This document shows, piece after piece, positions 47,320-55,218 of a DNA stretch of 64,000 nt. Below the pieces are notes generated by a model. It was not told the origin of the DNA. It saw only the letters and a program-made list of their open reading frames with translations, and did no database searches. Within the stretch, counting starts at the first letter, position 1; each line of letters begins with the position of its first letter. Source of the stretch: Desulfopila sp. IMCC35006 (GTDB lineage: Bacteria > Desulfobacterota > Desulfobulbia > Desulfobulbales > Desulfocapsaceae); the NCBI RefSeq assembly GCF_005116645.1, contig NZ_SWCM01000012.1, positions 102,778-166,777 on the forward strand, read 5' to 3'. A program made the position numbers and the translations under genes.

Positions 47320-48575
47320 CGGACTTTGCCGTATTGGAGCAGTTGTGCGATCAGCAGGTCCTGCACCTGCCCGCGGAGCTCGGCGATTGCCTCCGGCGAT
47401 GGATGGAGAAAGGACTCTTCCCCGATGAAGATCTCGGGCGGCAATTTGCTCTGTAGAGCGGCAAGTTCCGGTACGAGTGCTGCAAGTGTGTCGCCGTCGA
47501 ATTCCAGTTCCTGGATCGATTGGAGCAGCCCGGTAAGAGCCATGTCCGCTTCGAGGACCTCCTCGGGACGCACCATCTGGCTGGTCTGGAATTTGACCTT
47601 TTCAAGCCATACATTGCCAAGTCCTGCACCAATGCCCCGGAACTGCTCGGTCCAGTGTGCCGTGCGCTGACAAAGCTGGGTATGCACCGGGCAGTGGCCG
47701 GTCAAAATCAGGCGCACGACCAGAGGCTTGCCGTTTGCCAGGGCAAGCTCCACTGCAAAGGCCTGCTGTACGGCTTCGTAAACACTGCTGGTTGTCTCGC
47801 ACGACGACAGGTCAACCGGGCAGGTGACCCAGCGCAGGACATCGAGCTCATACTCCTGAATTTCGGTGACATGGCCATCGGCAACAGTAACCAGCGTGGC
47901 ACCTTTGGCTCCGGTCTCCCGGATATGTCTCCCCTGGATATTGCCGGGAAAGACGATCCACGGGTCGTCGGCGACAATTTCGCGCTTATGGACATGCCCA
48001 AGAGCCCAATAATCATAGCCTTTTGATTTTAATTCATCCACCGTACAGGGGGCATACGCTTCGTGTCCTTCGCGGCCGGTGAGCGAGGTATGGAGCAGTC
48101 CTATATTGCAATAACCGGCCTCGTATTGTGGATAGTGCAAGGCGAGATTCTCGCTGACCGCGCGGGAGCCATAACTCTGGCCATGGATAATGACGCCAAG
48201 ATCCTCAAGCCGGATCGAATGCGCTCTCTTTGCTGAAAAAAGCGTCACATTGTCGGGCAGGGGCATGGTTCTGGTAATCTGATTTACCGCATCATGATTG
48301 CCGGAGACGATAAATACCAGGATTCCCGCCTTGTTCAGCTTACCCATGCGGCTGGCAAAGAAAAGCCCGGTGTTGTAGTCTTTCCAGTCAACATCATAGA
48401 GATCGCCGACTATGAGCAGAAAATCAACATTTTCCTCGATCGCCAGGTCAATACAATTATCAAATGCCCGCCTGGTTGCTCCCCGGATCTGCTCAACCGG
48501 AGCATCCTCATGGGACTCCAGACCCTTCAGGGGGCTGTCCAGGTGTATGTCGGCAGTGTGGAGGAAGCGTAACAT
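47316..48575 (-). CDS. SbcD/Mre11-like metallophosphoesterase nuclease (YhaO type)
   Basis: A 419-residue nuclease subunit. Phosphoesterase motifs are in order: FLHTADIHLDSPL (motif I), LLIVGDLYD (II), IVSGNHD (III), and YWALGHVHKRE with the last histidines (V). The C-terminal region (about 270-419) would hold the capping and ATPase-binding parts. Overlap with the YhaN-like gene (ATGA at 47316-47319) supports a stable complex. SbcD-type enzymes cut hairpins and protein-blocked DNA ends, a role worth noting because inverted repeats are common in this window. Confidence 0.92.
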   Translation of the reverse strand: MLRFLHTADIHLDSPLKGLESHEDAPVEQIRGATRRAFDNCIDLAIEENVDFLLIVGDLYDVDWKDYNTGLFFASRMGKLNKAGILVFIVSGNHDAVNQITRTMPLPDNVTLFSAKRAHSIRLEDLGVIIHGQSYGSRAVSENLALHYPQYEAGYCNIGLLHTSLTGREGHEAYAPCTVDELKSKGYDYWALGHVHKREIVADDPWIVFPGNIQGRHIRETGAKGATLVTVADGHVTEIQEYELDVLRWVTCPVDLSSCETTSSVYEAVQQAFAVELALANGKPLVVRLILTGHCPVHTQLCQRTAHWTEQFRGIGAGLGNVWLEKVKFQTSQMVRPEEVLEADMALTGLLQSIQELEFDGDTLAALVPELAALQSKLPPEIFIGEESFLHPSPEAIAELRGQVQDLLIAQLLQYGKVR

Positions 48576-48795
48576 CTGTCTTATGGGAAATGAGCCGGGC
48601 AGGTATGGGGGTGCCGGCTAAAAAGTCAATACCTTCGATCATTTCAATGATACGGAATAATCAGCTAATTTTTACCGAACAGCAGGCTGGAAGTCAACTG
48701 CTATTCACGTATCGGCACGACGTCCACAGGAACCTCGATTTCATGGCAGAACCCGGCCTCAGCCGTACATTCGGCTGGGGCGGGGTGTTGATCGG

Positions 48796-49155
48796 TCAAT
48801 AAAAGGGATTTGCGGCGAAGTGCTTGCCGTCAAAGCTGGTGAAAAAGACCTGGGGCGGTTTGGGTAGGCCGGCAATCTTCCAGGCTTTCATCGGGTCGAT
48901 AAATTCTTCGGTTACACAGGCACGGGATTCGGCATGCACGTTTTTGCAGACATACCCGAGAATCGGGAAAGAGGAATGCTTTTGATAGTATTCTCTTAAA
49001 AATAAAACAATATCCAGCTTTGACTGGTCAAGTTCGTCTATGCCTTCACGTTTGGCAAGCAGCTTGGCCACTTCGGTGTTCCATTGTTCCGGATGCGTTA
49101 AAAAACCTTCTTCATCCATGTCAATCTGCGTATTTCCACCATCTAACTGAGCCAT
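48796..49155 (-). CDS. DsrC/TusE-like protein without the C-terminal cysteines
   Basis: A 119-residue DsrC-fold protein: DMDEEGFLTHPEQWN at the start, VAKLLAKREGI, IVLFLREYYQKHSSFP, then AWKIAGLPKPP near the C-terminus. In DsrC the IAGLPKP motif is followed by the penultimate catalytic cysteine; here it continues VFFTSFDGKHF to a stop with no cysteine, and the second cysteine position is also empty. It thus resembles the regulatory group of DsrC homologues and not the sulfur carrier used with DsrAB. AGGAGG precedes the ATG at 49155. A perfect palindrome lies just upstream. Confidence 0.86.
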   Translation of the reverse strand: MAQLDGGNTQIDMDEEGFLTHPEQWNTEVAKLLAKREGIDELDQSKLDIVLFLREYYQKHSSFPILGYVCKNVHAESRACVTEEFIDPMKAWKIAGLPKPPQVFFTSFDGKHFAANPFY

Positions 49156-49218
49156 AATGAGCCTCCTTTGAAATCGGTGAACAGTAGTGATGGCATGAGG
49201 CAATCACAAAACCGACTT

Positions 49219-49243
49219 CTTGTTACTACACAGTAGTAACAAG
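49219..49243. promoter_or_regulatory. Perfect 11-3-11 palindrome upstream of the DsrC-like gene
   Basis: CTTGTTACTAC (49219-49229) and GTAGTAACAAG (49233-49243) flank ACA. It is 64 bases before the DsrC-like start, the expected place for an operator over the promoter. The length and perfection favour a dimeric repressor site; as no T-run follows, a terminator is less likely. Confidence 0.6.
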
Positions 49244-49393
49244 GGCTCGCTTGTCAATCGTGTCGATGCTAACCTTCCTTCATGGCCACAGTCGCGTTTT
49301 TACCCTTTCTGAAAACCCATTTATGAAAGAAAGTGTAACAGCAGAGGTTGCACGGTCTGGCGGGATAAGTGGGATTGGTTTTGGAGGCGGATG

Positions 49394-49561
49394 TCAGAAG
49401 GTGAAATCATCATTTTTTCTTCTGGTTTTTTCCCTGCGGCACATCCAACCCACCATGGTGATGTACGTGTAGCCTTTGCTTGTCTCTTTTCTGCGATCTG
49501 TTGCTCTTTTTTCGCCTGGAGTTGACCTTTTTTTCTGGGAGGATTTATCCTTCGTTGTCAT
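49394..49561 (-). CDS. Small basic hypothetical protein
   Basis: A 55-residue, lysine- and arginine-rich protein beginning MTTKDKSSQKKRSTPGEKRA and ending with GWMCRREKTRRKNDDFTF. GAGGAG stands seven bases before the ATG at 49561. The charge suggests nucleic-acid binding, but no family is recognised and the frame is short, so it may not be a gene. Confidence 0.45.
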   Translation of the reverse strand: MTTKDKSSQKKRSTPGEKRATDRRKETSKGYTYITMVGWMCRREKTRRKNDDFTF

Positions 49562-49770
49562 GACCCACTCCTCTTGTGTCTGCATGCGAGTACATCATAT
49601 CCGTTGTCAGCTGAGATAAGACGAATATAATATTGGGGATGGGTTTGTAAAGGCCGACAATGTGGGAGTTCAAGGTGAACAGAAATTGATAAAGAAACCG
49701 AAACCGTATAGGATGCGCTCCTCAGGAAGCAGGATTGACGGATGCAAAACCAAACGTAGAGGAAAAAAGG

Positions 49771-51093
49771 ATGGACAGGATTGTTGCCAAATTCGGCGGT
49801 TCAAGTGTGGCCGACAGCAGGCAGATAGGTAAGGTTAAAGCGATAGTCGACGCCGATCCCAGGCGCAGAATTGTGGTGGTTTCGGCCCCGGGGAAGCGGC
49901 AGGCGGCGGAAGCGAAAATTACCGATCTGCTCTATCTCTGTTATGATATGGCGAATATGTCCACCGACATCTGCGAGCCGTTCGGTCTTATTCGGGACAG
50001 GTTTGCTGAGATAGCGGGTGCATTGCACCTGAGCTCCGCGGTACCCGATGAAATCGATCAATTCGGCAAGAAACTTTTACGTGGATGCAGCCGGGATTTT
50101 GCCGCTTCACGGGGGGAATATTTCTCGGCCAGGCTTATTGCCGAATATCTGCATGCCGATTTTGTCGATCCCGCCGATTATCTGCTCATCCGACCCAATA
50201 ACACGATAGACCCTGCCAGTTACCTGAAATTGGGCGATCGTTTGTCGGATCCGGGCGCGCTCTACGTGATTGCCGGCTTTTATGGCCATGACGGCAATGG
50301 CGAGGTGAAAACGTTTTCCCGCGGTGGATCGGATATCTCCGGCGCTATTGCGGCAAGGGCTGCGGGTGCCCTGCTCTATGAAAACTGGACCGATACGTCG
50401 GGCATTCTTATGGCCGATCCACGCATTGTCGATAATCCGAAAACCATTGACGAGATTTCCTTTCGCGAGATTCGTGAGATGTCGTATATGGGTGCCTCCG
50501 TTTTCCACGACGAAGCTATTCTGCCGGTACAGGAGGCAGGTATCCCCATTTGCATCAAAAATACCAACCGGCCCGGCGATCCGGGAACACGTATCAGCCC
50601 TCAGCTGAGCGAACAGACGATTGCTGAAACCGAGGTTGCCGGCATTGCCGGCAGGCGAAACTTCTCGATGATCTGTCTTGAGAAAACGTTGATGAACAAG
50701 GAAGTCGGTTTTGCCCATCGTCTGCTTGGCATTTTCCGGGAGCAGGGGGTCAATTTTGAACAATGTCCTTCAAGTATCGATGCAATCAGTGTCATCGTCG
50801 ATGACGCCAACCTGCAGGGACTTGAAGAAATTATTATTGCTCAGATCCAACAGCAGTTACTGCCGGATAAGTTGTATATTGAAAAAAATCTGGCCTTGAT
50901 CGCCGTGGTCGGCGAGGGGATGGTCCGGACGGTCGGCATCGCGGCCAAGACATTTACCGCCCTGAAAAATGGCGGCATCAATGTCCGGGTTATCAGTCAG
51001 GGGGCTTCGGAAATGAATATCATCATCGGCGTGAGCGGTGATGATTATGAAAAGGCCGTGCAGTCGTTGTACGCGGCCTTTGTTGGACAATGA
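49771..51093 (+). CDS. Aspartate kinase
   Basis: A 440-residue monofunctional aspartokinase, the first step to lysine, threonine and methionine. The kinase domain begins VAKFGGSSV (KFGGSSV is the signature) and has FSRGGSDISGAIAARA. Two ACT domains occupy about 300-440 (FSMICLEKTLMNKEVGFAHRLL, then ALIAVVGEGMVRTVGIAAKTF and VRVISQGASEMNIIIGV), which carry feedback control. The ATG at 49771 has GAGGAAAAAAGG before it; a TTG 12 codons earlier is less likely. The length and SQGASEMNI motif agree with the LysC-III type. It is not next to other lysine genes here. Confidence 0.93.
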   Translation: MDRIVAKFGGSSVADSRQIGKVKAIVDADPRRRIVVVSAPGKRQAAEAKITDLLYLCYDMANMSTDICEPFGLIRDRFAEIAGALHLSSAVPDEIDQFGKKLLRGCSRDFAASRGEYFSARLIAEYLHADFVDPADYLLIRPNNTIDPASYLKLGDRLSDPGALYVIAGFYGHDGNGEVKTFSRGGSDISGAIAARAAGALLYENWTDTSGILMADPRIVDNPKTIDEISFREIREMSYMGASVFHDEAILPVQEAGIPICIKNTNRPGDPGTRISPQLSEQTIAETEVAGIAGRRNFSMICLEKTLMNKEVGFAHRLLGIFREQGVNFEQCPSSIDAISVIVDDANLQGLEEIIIAQIQQQLLPDKLYIEKNLALIAVVGEGMVRTVGIAAKTFTALKNGGINVRVISQGASEMNIIIGVSGDDYEKAVQSLYAAFVGQ

Positions 51094-51131
51094 GGTTTTG
51101 GCATAGAATCTTTCACCGGAAGAGATCTCGA

Positions 51132-52064
51132 TCAATACCGCCGCGCCAGGTGAATCCCGGCCAGCATGCAGCGTATCGATCCTCCGGCCAGCTCAATGGT
51201 TGGCACGGAGAGCTCGACAATCCGGGCGGACTCTTCAATAAAATCTTTCTGCTGTCTGGTCAGCGATGCGGCGGCCCGGGCGGAGATTGCCAGAATTCGC
51301 CCCTCTCCGGCGGACAGTTCGATGGCGTTGCCGGCAAATTCGTTTATCTGATGATTGTCAAGGGCGATGACTCTTCGGCCCATTTCCGCAAGGCGTGCCC
51401 TTATTTCTTCCCGCCTGTGGGGATCACTGATGATATCGAAACCGACCATGGCAAAGTCGGTGGCGATGCACATCATCACATTGGTATGATAGATTGAACC
51501 GCCCTTCTCGTCGGCGGTGGCAAAGGCCATCGGCTCAAAATTAAAATGGGTGCAGAACCGTTCCAGGGGGATTGGGTCGGCCCTGTTTGATCTGGCGGTA
51601 TAGGCAACCCGGGCGATATGATCGAGGACCATAGCCCCGGTGCCTTCAAGGAAAAGATGGTCATATTCCAGGCAGGAATAATCGATTACGTCCTGTACCC
51701 GGTAATCAGCCTTGAGCATCTCGATTATATCGTAGCGCCTTTCCCGGCGTCGGCTGGGATTGTACATGGGGAAAATGGCCACATGACCGCCCGGATGCGT
51801 TGAGAACCAGTTGTTGGGAAAGACCGAGTCGGGCGTTTCTTTTTCGCCCCGGTCTTCAAAGATATGCACCTTCACTCCCTCTTTTTCCAGGCGTACCGCG
51901 ACATTGGTCACCTCGTCATAGGCCGCCCTGGCAATCTCTTTTGGGGAGAGGTGACCGTCGGTTCTCTGGAAAGCATTGTCCGAGGCGGTTTCGGGGTTGG
52001 GATGGAAACGGTGCGGTCGGATCATGACGACTGCACCGGGGGCCTGAATATGTTTTGAGGTCAT
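51132..52064 (-). CDS. ctlX: Amidinotransferase-family hydrolase, CtlX-like
   Basis: A 310-residue protein of the guanidino-group modifying superfamily (arginine deiminase/DDAH fold). VVMIRPHRFHPN, VFPNNWFSTHPGGHVAIFPMYNPSRR, LEGTGAMVLDH and YHTNVMMCI are the typical blocks, and the nucleophilic cysteine is in GGSIRCMLAGIHL near the C-terminus. Homologues are annotated as citrulline utilisation hydrolase. Whether it acts on arginine, citrulline or another guanidine compound cannot be told. An arginine decarboxylase gene lies 1.1 kb away, divergently. Confidence 0.87.
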   Translation of the reverse strand: MTSKHIQAPGAVVMIRPHRFHPNPETASDNAFQRTDGHLSPKEIARAAYDEVTNVAVRLEKEGVKVHIFEDRGEKETPDSVFPNNWFSTHPGGHVAIFPMYNPSRRRERRYDIIEMLKADYRVQDVIDYSCLEYDHLFLEGTGAMVLDHIARVAYTARSNRADPIPLERFCTHFNFEPMAFATADEKGGSIYHTNVMMCIATDFAMVGFDIISDPHRREEIRARLAEMGRRVIALDNHQINEFAGNAIELSAGEGRILAISARAAASLTRQQKDFIEESARIVELSVPTIELAGGSIRCMLAGIHLARRY

Positions 52065-52094
52065 GGCATGTATTCCTGATTACAGGATGACTGG

Positions 52095-52469
52095 TCAGAG
52101 TGAAAAAGAGTTGGCCTGGGCAACCTCGATGGCCAGCTGGGCACGGGCATTGGCATCCTTGGCCAGATTTTTTTTCTCGCACCATTCCGGAAAAGTTTCG
52201 GGATCGATAAAAACCTTCATAACCTGATCTCCGCCTGCCTCGACTTCGGCTTTCTTTTCCTCAGCTCGAGCAAGCCAGTGCTGGTAAGTTGGCGGCAGCA
52301 GTTCTGCGTCATCGAAGAGCTTGAGAAGTTCCTGATAATGTTCTTCCTTGTACCAAACCAGGGCCTGGAGCATCGGCGGTCTGGCCGGCTCTTCTTTCTT
52401 CTTTGCCGCCTTTTCTTTTATTTTTGCAATGGTCTTTCCCGACCCGGTCAGTGCTTTTTTCTTAACCAT
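52095..52469 (-). CDS. Hypothetical protein, charged, 124 residues
   Basis: The N-terminal 35 residues are lysine-rich and probably unstructured (MVKKKALTGSGKTIAKIKE). The rest is predicted helical, with conserved-looking aromatic positions (ALVWYKEEHYQELLKLF, YQHWLARAEEK) and FPEWCEKKNL before ANARAQLAIEVAQ. AGGGGA stands six bases before the ATG. No family is recognised. It lies 30 bases upstream of ctlX on the same strand, so the two may be co-transcribed. Confidence 0.72.
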   Translation of the reverse strand: MVKKKALTGSGKTIAKIKEKAAKKKEEPARPPMLQALVWYKEEHYQELLKLFDDAELLPPTYQHWLARAEEKKAEVEAGGDQVMKVFIDPETFPEWCEKKNLAKDANARAQLAIEVAQANSFSL

Positions 52470-52489
52470 CAAGATCCCCTGGTATGTAA

Positions 52490-52618
52490 AGTTAGTGACT
52501 TAGAAATAAGTTGCTTGGGCTTTTTCCAAGCAACTTATTTCGTGAAGGAACTTATACCCGTCAAGCGAGTACTGAAAAGAGTCCCGCAAATCTTTTGGGC
52601 GGGATTATTGACTTGCAT
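52490..52618 (+). repeat. Interspersed modular repeat, copy 2
   Basis: Begins TTAGTGACTTAGAAA and contains a hairpin with arms 52504-52518 and 52526-52540 (perfect 15-bp stem, 7-base loop), the link CGTGAAGGAACTTAT (52541-52555), a single 27-bp unit (52556-52581) and the closing hairpin TCCCGC/GCGGGA (52582-52587 with 52599-52604), ending ATTATTGACTTGC. The stem sequence differs from copy 1 but remains fully paired, which indicates selection for the structure. It lies between the hypothetical gene at 52095 and speA, divergently arranged. Confidence 0.85.
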
Positions 52619-52628
52619 TTAATTATCT

Positions 52629-52830
52629 TTGGGCTTTTTCCAAGCAACTTATTTCGTGAAGGAACTTATCCCCGCACCGCACGGGGACTATACAGAGTAC
52701 CCGTCAAGCGAGTACTGAAAAGAGTACCCGTCAAGCGAGTACTGAAAAGAGCACCCGTCAAGCGAGTACTGAAAAGAGCACCCGTCAAGCGAGTACTGAA
52801 CGAAATCCCGTAAATCTTTTGGCCGGGACG
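52629..52830 (+). repeat. Interspersed modular repeat, copy 3, with four tandem 27-bp units
   Basis: Lacks the left arm of the first hairpin and begins within it (TTGGGCTTTTTCCAAGCAAC), then runs the same link CGTGAAGGAACTTAT. A different insert, CCCCG-N7-CGGGG (52670-52686), precedes four tandem units that start at 52700, 52727, 52754 and 52781 with an exact 27-base period; the closing hairpin is ATCCCG/CCGGGA (about 52806-52828). Its left part is identical to copy 2 for more than 35 bases, so this copy probably arose by local duplication. Confidence 0.85.
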
Positions 52831-53167
52831 AGTGTCTCACAGATTCTCCAGCACCCTGTCTTCGCCGCTTTGCCAAAGATACGGGGGCAGAACATAAGCA
52901 CAGATGCCAAGATGTAAACAGCCAATTACCGAAGCAAACGGCTACTGGCTTAAGGATCAATAATGAGCTGGCGGATTTTATTGACGTGGGCCGACACTTT
53001 CCAGTATCCTGAAAGATTTTTCCCCATGAGAGGGAAAAGGTGGTTACACTTAACTCCAATGATTTTTTGCTGGCAGGGGACGAAGGTATTGGTCAAGTAT
53101 GGTCAATGCTTTTTTTTATATTGTTCTTATTGCCGGATTGCGCATTGTGATCCGGTATGAAAATTAA
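52831..53167 (+). other. Leader region of speA
   Basis: About 340 bases between the repeats and speA. It holds a nested hairpin, AGCCA (52919-52923) with TGGCT (52945-52949) and an inner CCG/CGG, around a GAAGCAAACGGC loop sequence that is faintly like the core of GEMM riboswitches, though the conserved pattern is not complete. No gene is seen. A direct repeat GGTCAA lies near 53090-53105. Confidence 0.4.
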
Positions 53168-55093
53168 GTGGTGGATATATTGGCCGATTTTTTAGAAAGC
53201 TGGACGATTGAAAAGTCGTCGGAGCTCTATCGGGTGGCGGAGTGGAGTGGCGGGTATTTCAGAGTTTCGGATAAAGGGGATATGCTTGTGCAGCCGTCAC
53301 CGAAATATCCTGACCGAGCAGTCTCTTTGCCGGAAATTGTTGAAGGCCTGAAAGATCGCGGCCTCGATATGCCTGTGCTGCTTCGGATAGAAAATATCCT
53401 AGATGCCCAGATTGCCGAACTCAACGAGACATTTATTGCTGCCATGAAGAACCTTGGGTATCAGGGGAATTTCATGGGGGCGTATCCCATCAAGGTAAAT
53501 CAGCAAAAACAGGTCATCGATGCCATGGTCCACTACGGTGCCCCGTATCATCATGGTCTGGAAGCCGGCAGCAAAGCCGAGCTTATTGCTGCAATGGGGA
53601 TGATGGTGGATAAAGAAGCTCCCCTTATCTGCAACGGCTACAAGGATGAGGAATTTATCGATCTGGCCCTGCATGCCGTAAAACTGGGGTTTCGATGTAT
53701 TCTCGTGGTGGAGATGCCAAGCGAGCTGCCGCTTATCATCGAGCGATCCCGGGTGATTAAAGTCAATCCGGTGCTGGGAGTGCGCATCAAGCTGTCAACG
53801 CAAGGCGGCGGGCATTGGGCCGAATCGGGCGGAGAAAGATCTATTTTTGGCTTGAATACGACCCAGTTGATACATGCGGTTGACCTCTTGAAAGAAGAGG
53901 GAATGCTCGATTGCCTGCAGATGGTTCACTATCATCTCGGTTCCCAGATTTCCAACATCCGCCAGATCCGCACCGCAGTCGGCGAGGCCTGCCGGGTCTA
54001 TGCCGGGCTGGTGAAAGAAGGGGCGGGAATGCGTTACCTCGATCTGGGTGGCGGTCTTGCCGTGGACTATGACGGCTCACAGTCCAACTTCCTCAGCAGC
54101 CGGAATTATACCCTGAACGAATATTGCACCGATATAACCGAGGCGGTCATGACCACGCTGGACGAGGAAGAAATTGCCCATCCGACAATCATCACCGAAA
54201 CTGGTCGCGCCCTTGTCGCCTATTATTCGGTGCTGCTCTTTAATGTACTGGACAAAACAATTTTTGAACCGGATTCCCTGCCGGAAAAATTGCCGGAAGA
54301 TTGTCCGCCCCAGTTGCTGAATATGCTCGAATCGCTTGAAAATCTGAGTATCCGTAATCTCCAGGAGACCTTAAACGATGCAATCTATTACCGCGATGAA
54401 GTGCGGCAGTTGTTTAATCGCGGCCAGATAACCCTTCGGGAACGGTCCCTTGCGGAGAATCTGTTCTGGACTATTCTCAACTCGATCCTCAAAACGGGCA
54501 GAGAACTAAAAAACGCCCCGGCGGAGATCCATGAAATCGAACGGTTGCTCTCTGATATCTATTACTGCAATTTCAGCCTGTTTCAGTCGCTGCCTGACAG
54601 CTGGGCTATTGACCAGCTGTTTCCGGTCATGCCCATTCATCGTTTGCATGAAAAACCGACACGTAATGCGATAATCGCCGATATCACCTGTGACTGCGAT
54701 GGCAAAATCGATCGATTTGTCGATCGTTTCGGCGCGAAACGATTCCTGCCCCTCCATGATCTGAATGGATCGGAGGAGTATTATCTCGGGGTGTTTCTGG
54801 TCGGTGCCTATCAGGAAACGCTGGGCGATCTGCATAACCTGCTCGGGGATACCAATGTGGTGACGGTCAGCCTGCATGAAAACGGCAAATACGATTTTTC
54901 GGGTGAGCTTGAAGGGGATACGGTTGCCGATATCCTTTCATATGTGGAGTATGATCCCAAACGGCTGCTGATGAAGTTTCGCAAAACCGCCGAAACCGCA
55001 GTAAAGGAAGGTCGTATTTCACCCCTGGAACGTAAAGAGGTGATGCAGGCCTATGAGGCAGGTCTGCGCGGGTATACCTATTTTGAACGGTAG
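53168..55093 (+). CDS. speA: Biosynthetic arginine decarboxylase
   Basis: A 641-residue PLP enzyme of the SpeA type that turns arginine into agmatine for polyamine synthesis. YPIKVNQQKQV holds the PLP lysine, then GLEAGSKAEL, VHYHLGSQISNIRQI and LDLGGGLAVDYDG follow in the normal order of the family. The C-terminal part has ITCDCDGKIDRFVD with the cysteine and aspartate that contact the substrate. Start codons are two adjacent GTGs (53168 and 53171) without a good Shine-Dalgarno sequence; the length matches E. coli SpeA. Confidence 0.94.
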   Translation: MVDILADFLESWTIEKSSELYRVAEWSGGYFRVSDKGDMLVQPSPKYPDRAVSLPEIVEGLKDRGLDMPVLLRIENILDAQIAELNETFIAAMKNLGYQGNFMGAYPIKVNQQKQVIDAMVHYGAPYHHGLEAGSKAELIAAMGMMVDKEAPLICNGYKDEEFIDLALHAVKLGFRCILVVEMPSELPLIIERSRVIKVNPVLGVRIKLSTQGGGHWAESGGERSIFGLNTTQLIHAVDLLKEEGMLDCLQMVHYHLGSQISNIRQIRTAVGEACRVYAGLVKEGAGMRYLDLGGGLAVDYDGSQSNFLSSRNYTLNEYCTDITEAVMTTLDEEEIAHPTIITETGRALVAYYSVLLFNVLDKTIFEPDSLPEKLPEDCPPQLLNMLESLENLSIRNLQETLNDAIYYRDEVRQLFNRGQITLRERSLAENLFWTILNSILKTGRELKNAPAEIHEIERLLSDIYYCNFSLFQSLPDSWAIDQLFPVMPIHRLHEKPTRNAIIADITCDCDGKIDRFVDRFGAKRFLPLHDLNGSEEYYLGVFLVGAYQETLGDLHNLLGDTNVVTVSLHENGKYDFSGELEGDTVADILSYVEYDPKRLLMKFRKTAETAVKEGRISPLERKEVMQAYEAGLRGYTYFER

Positions 55094-55218
55094 GGCGGAT
55101 TAGGCTTGGCTTCAGTCAATGGATATGTTAAAAAAACACCTATTTTCAAACTAGTTACATAGATTTTGTATACTTGTCAATTCCAGACAGTACCCTCTAA
55201 CATCAAGAGATAAATTTT

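Noticed and set aside
49251..49472. 73-codon plus-strand frame beside the DsrC-like gene
   Set aside because: It overlaps the better-supported small minus-strand gene and lacks a ribosome site.
52698..52808. CRISPR-like array of four 27-base repeats
   Set aside because: The units are directly adjacent, with no spacers, and no cas genes are present.
52511..52813. Plus-strand open frame with repeated VPVKRVLKR-type peptides
   Set aside because: The frame is simply the read-through of the 27-bp repeats (27 is a multiple of three). It has no ribosome site, and the same repeat at 2.2 kb does not keep a comparable frame.
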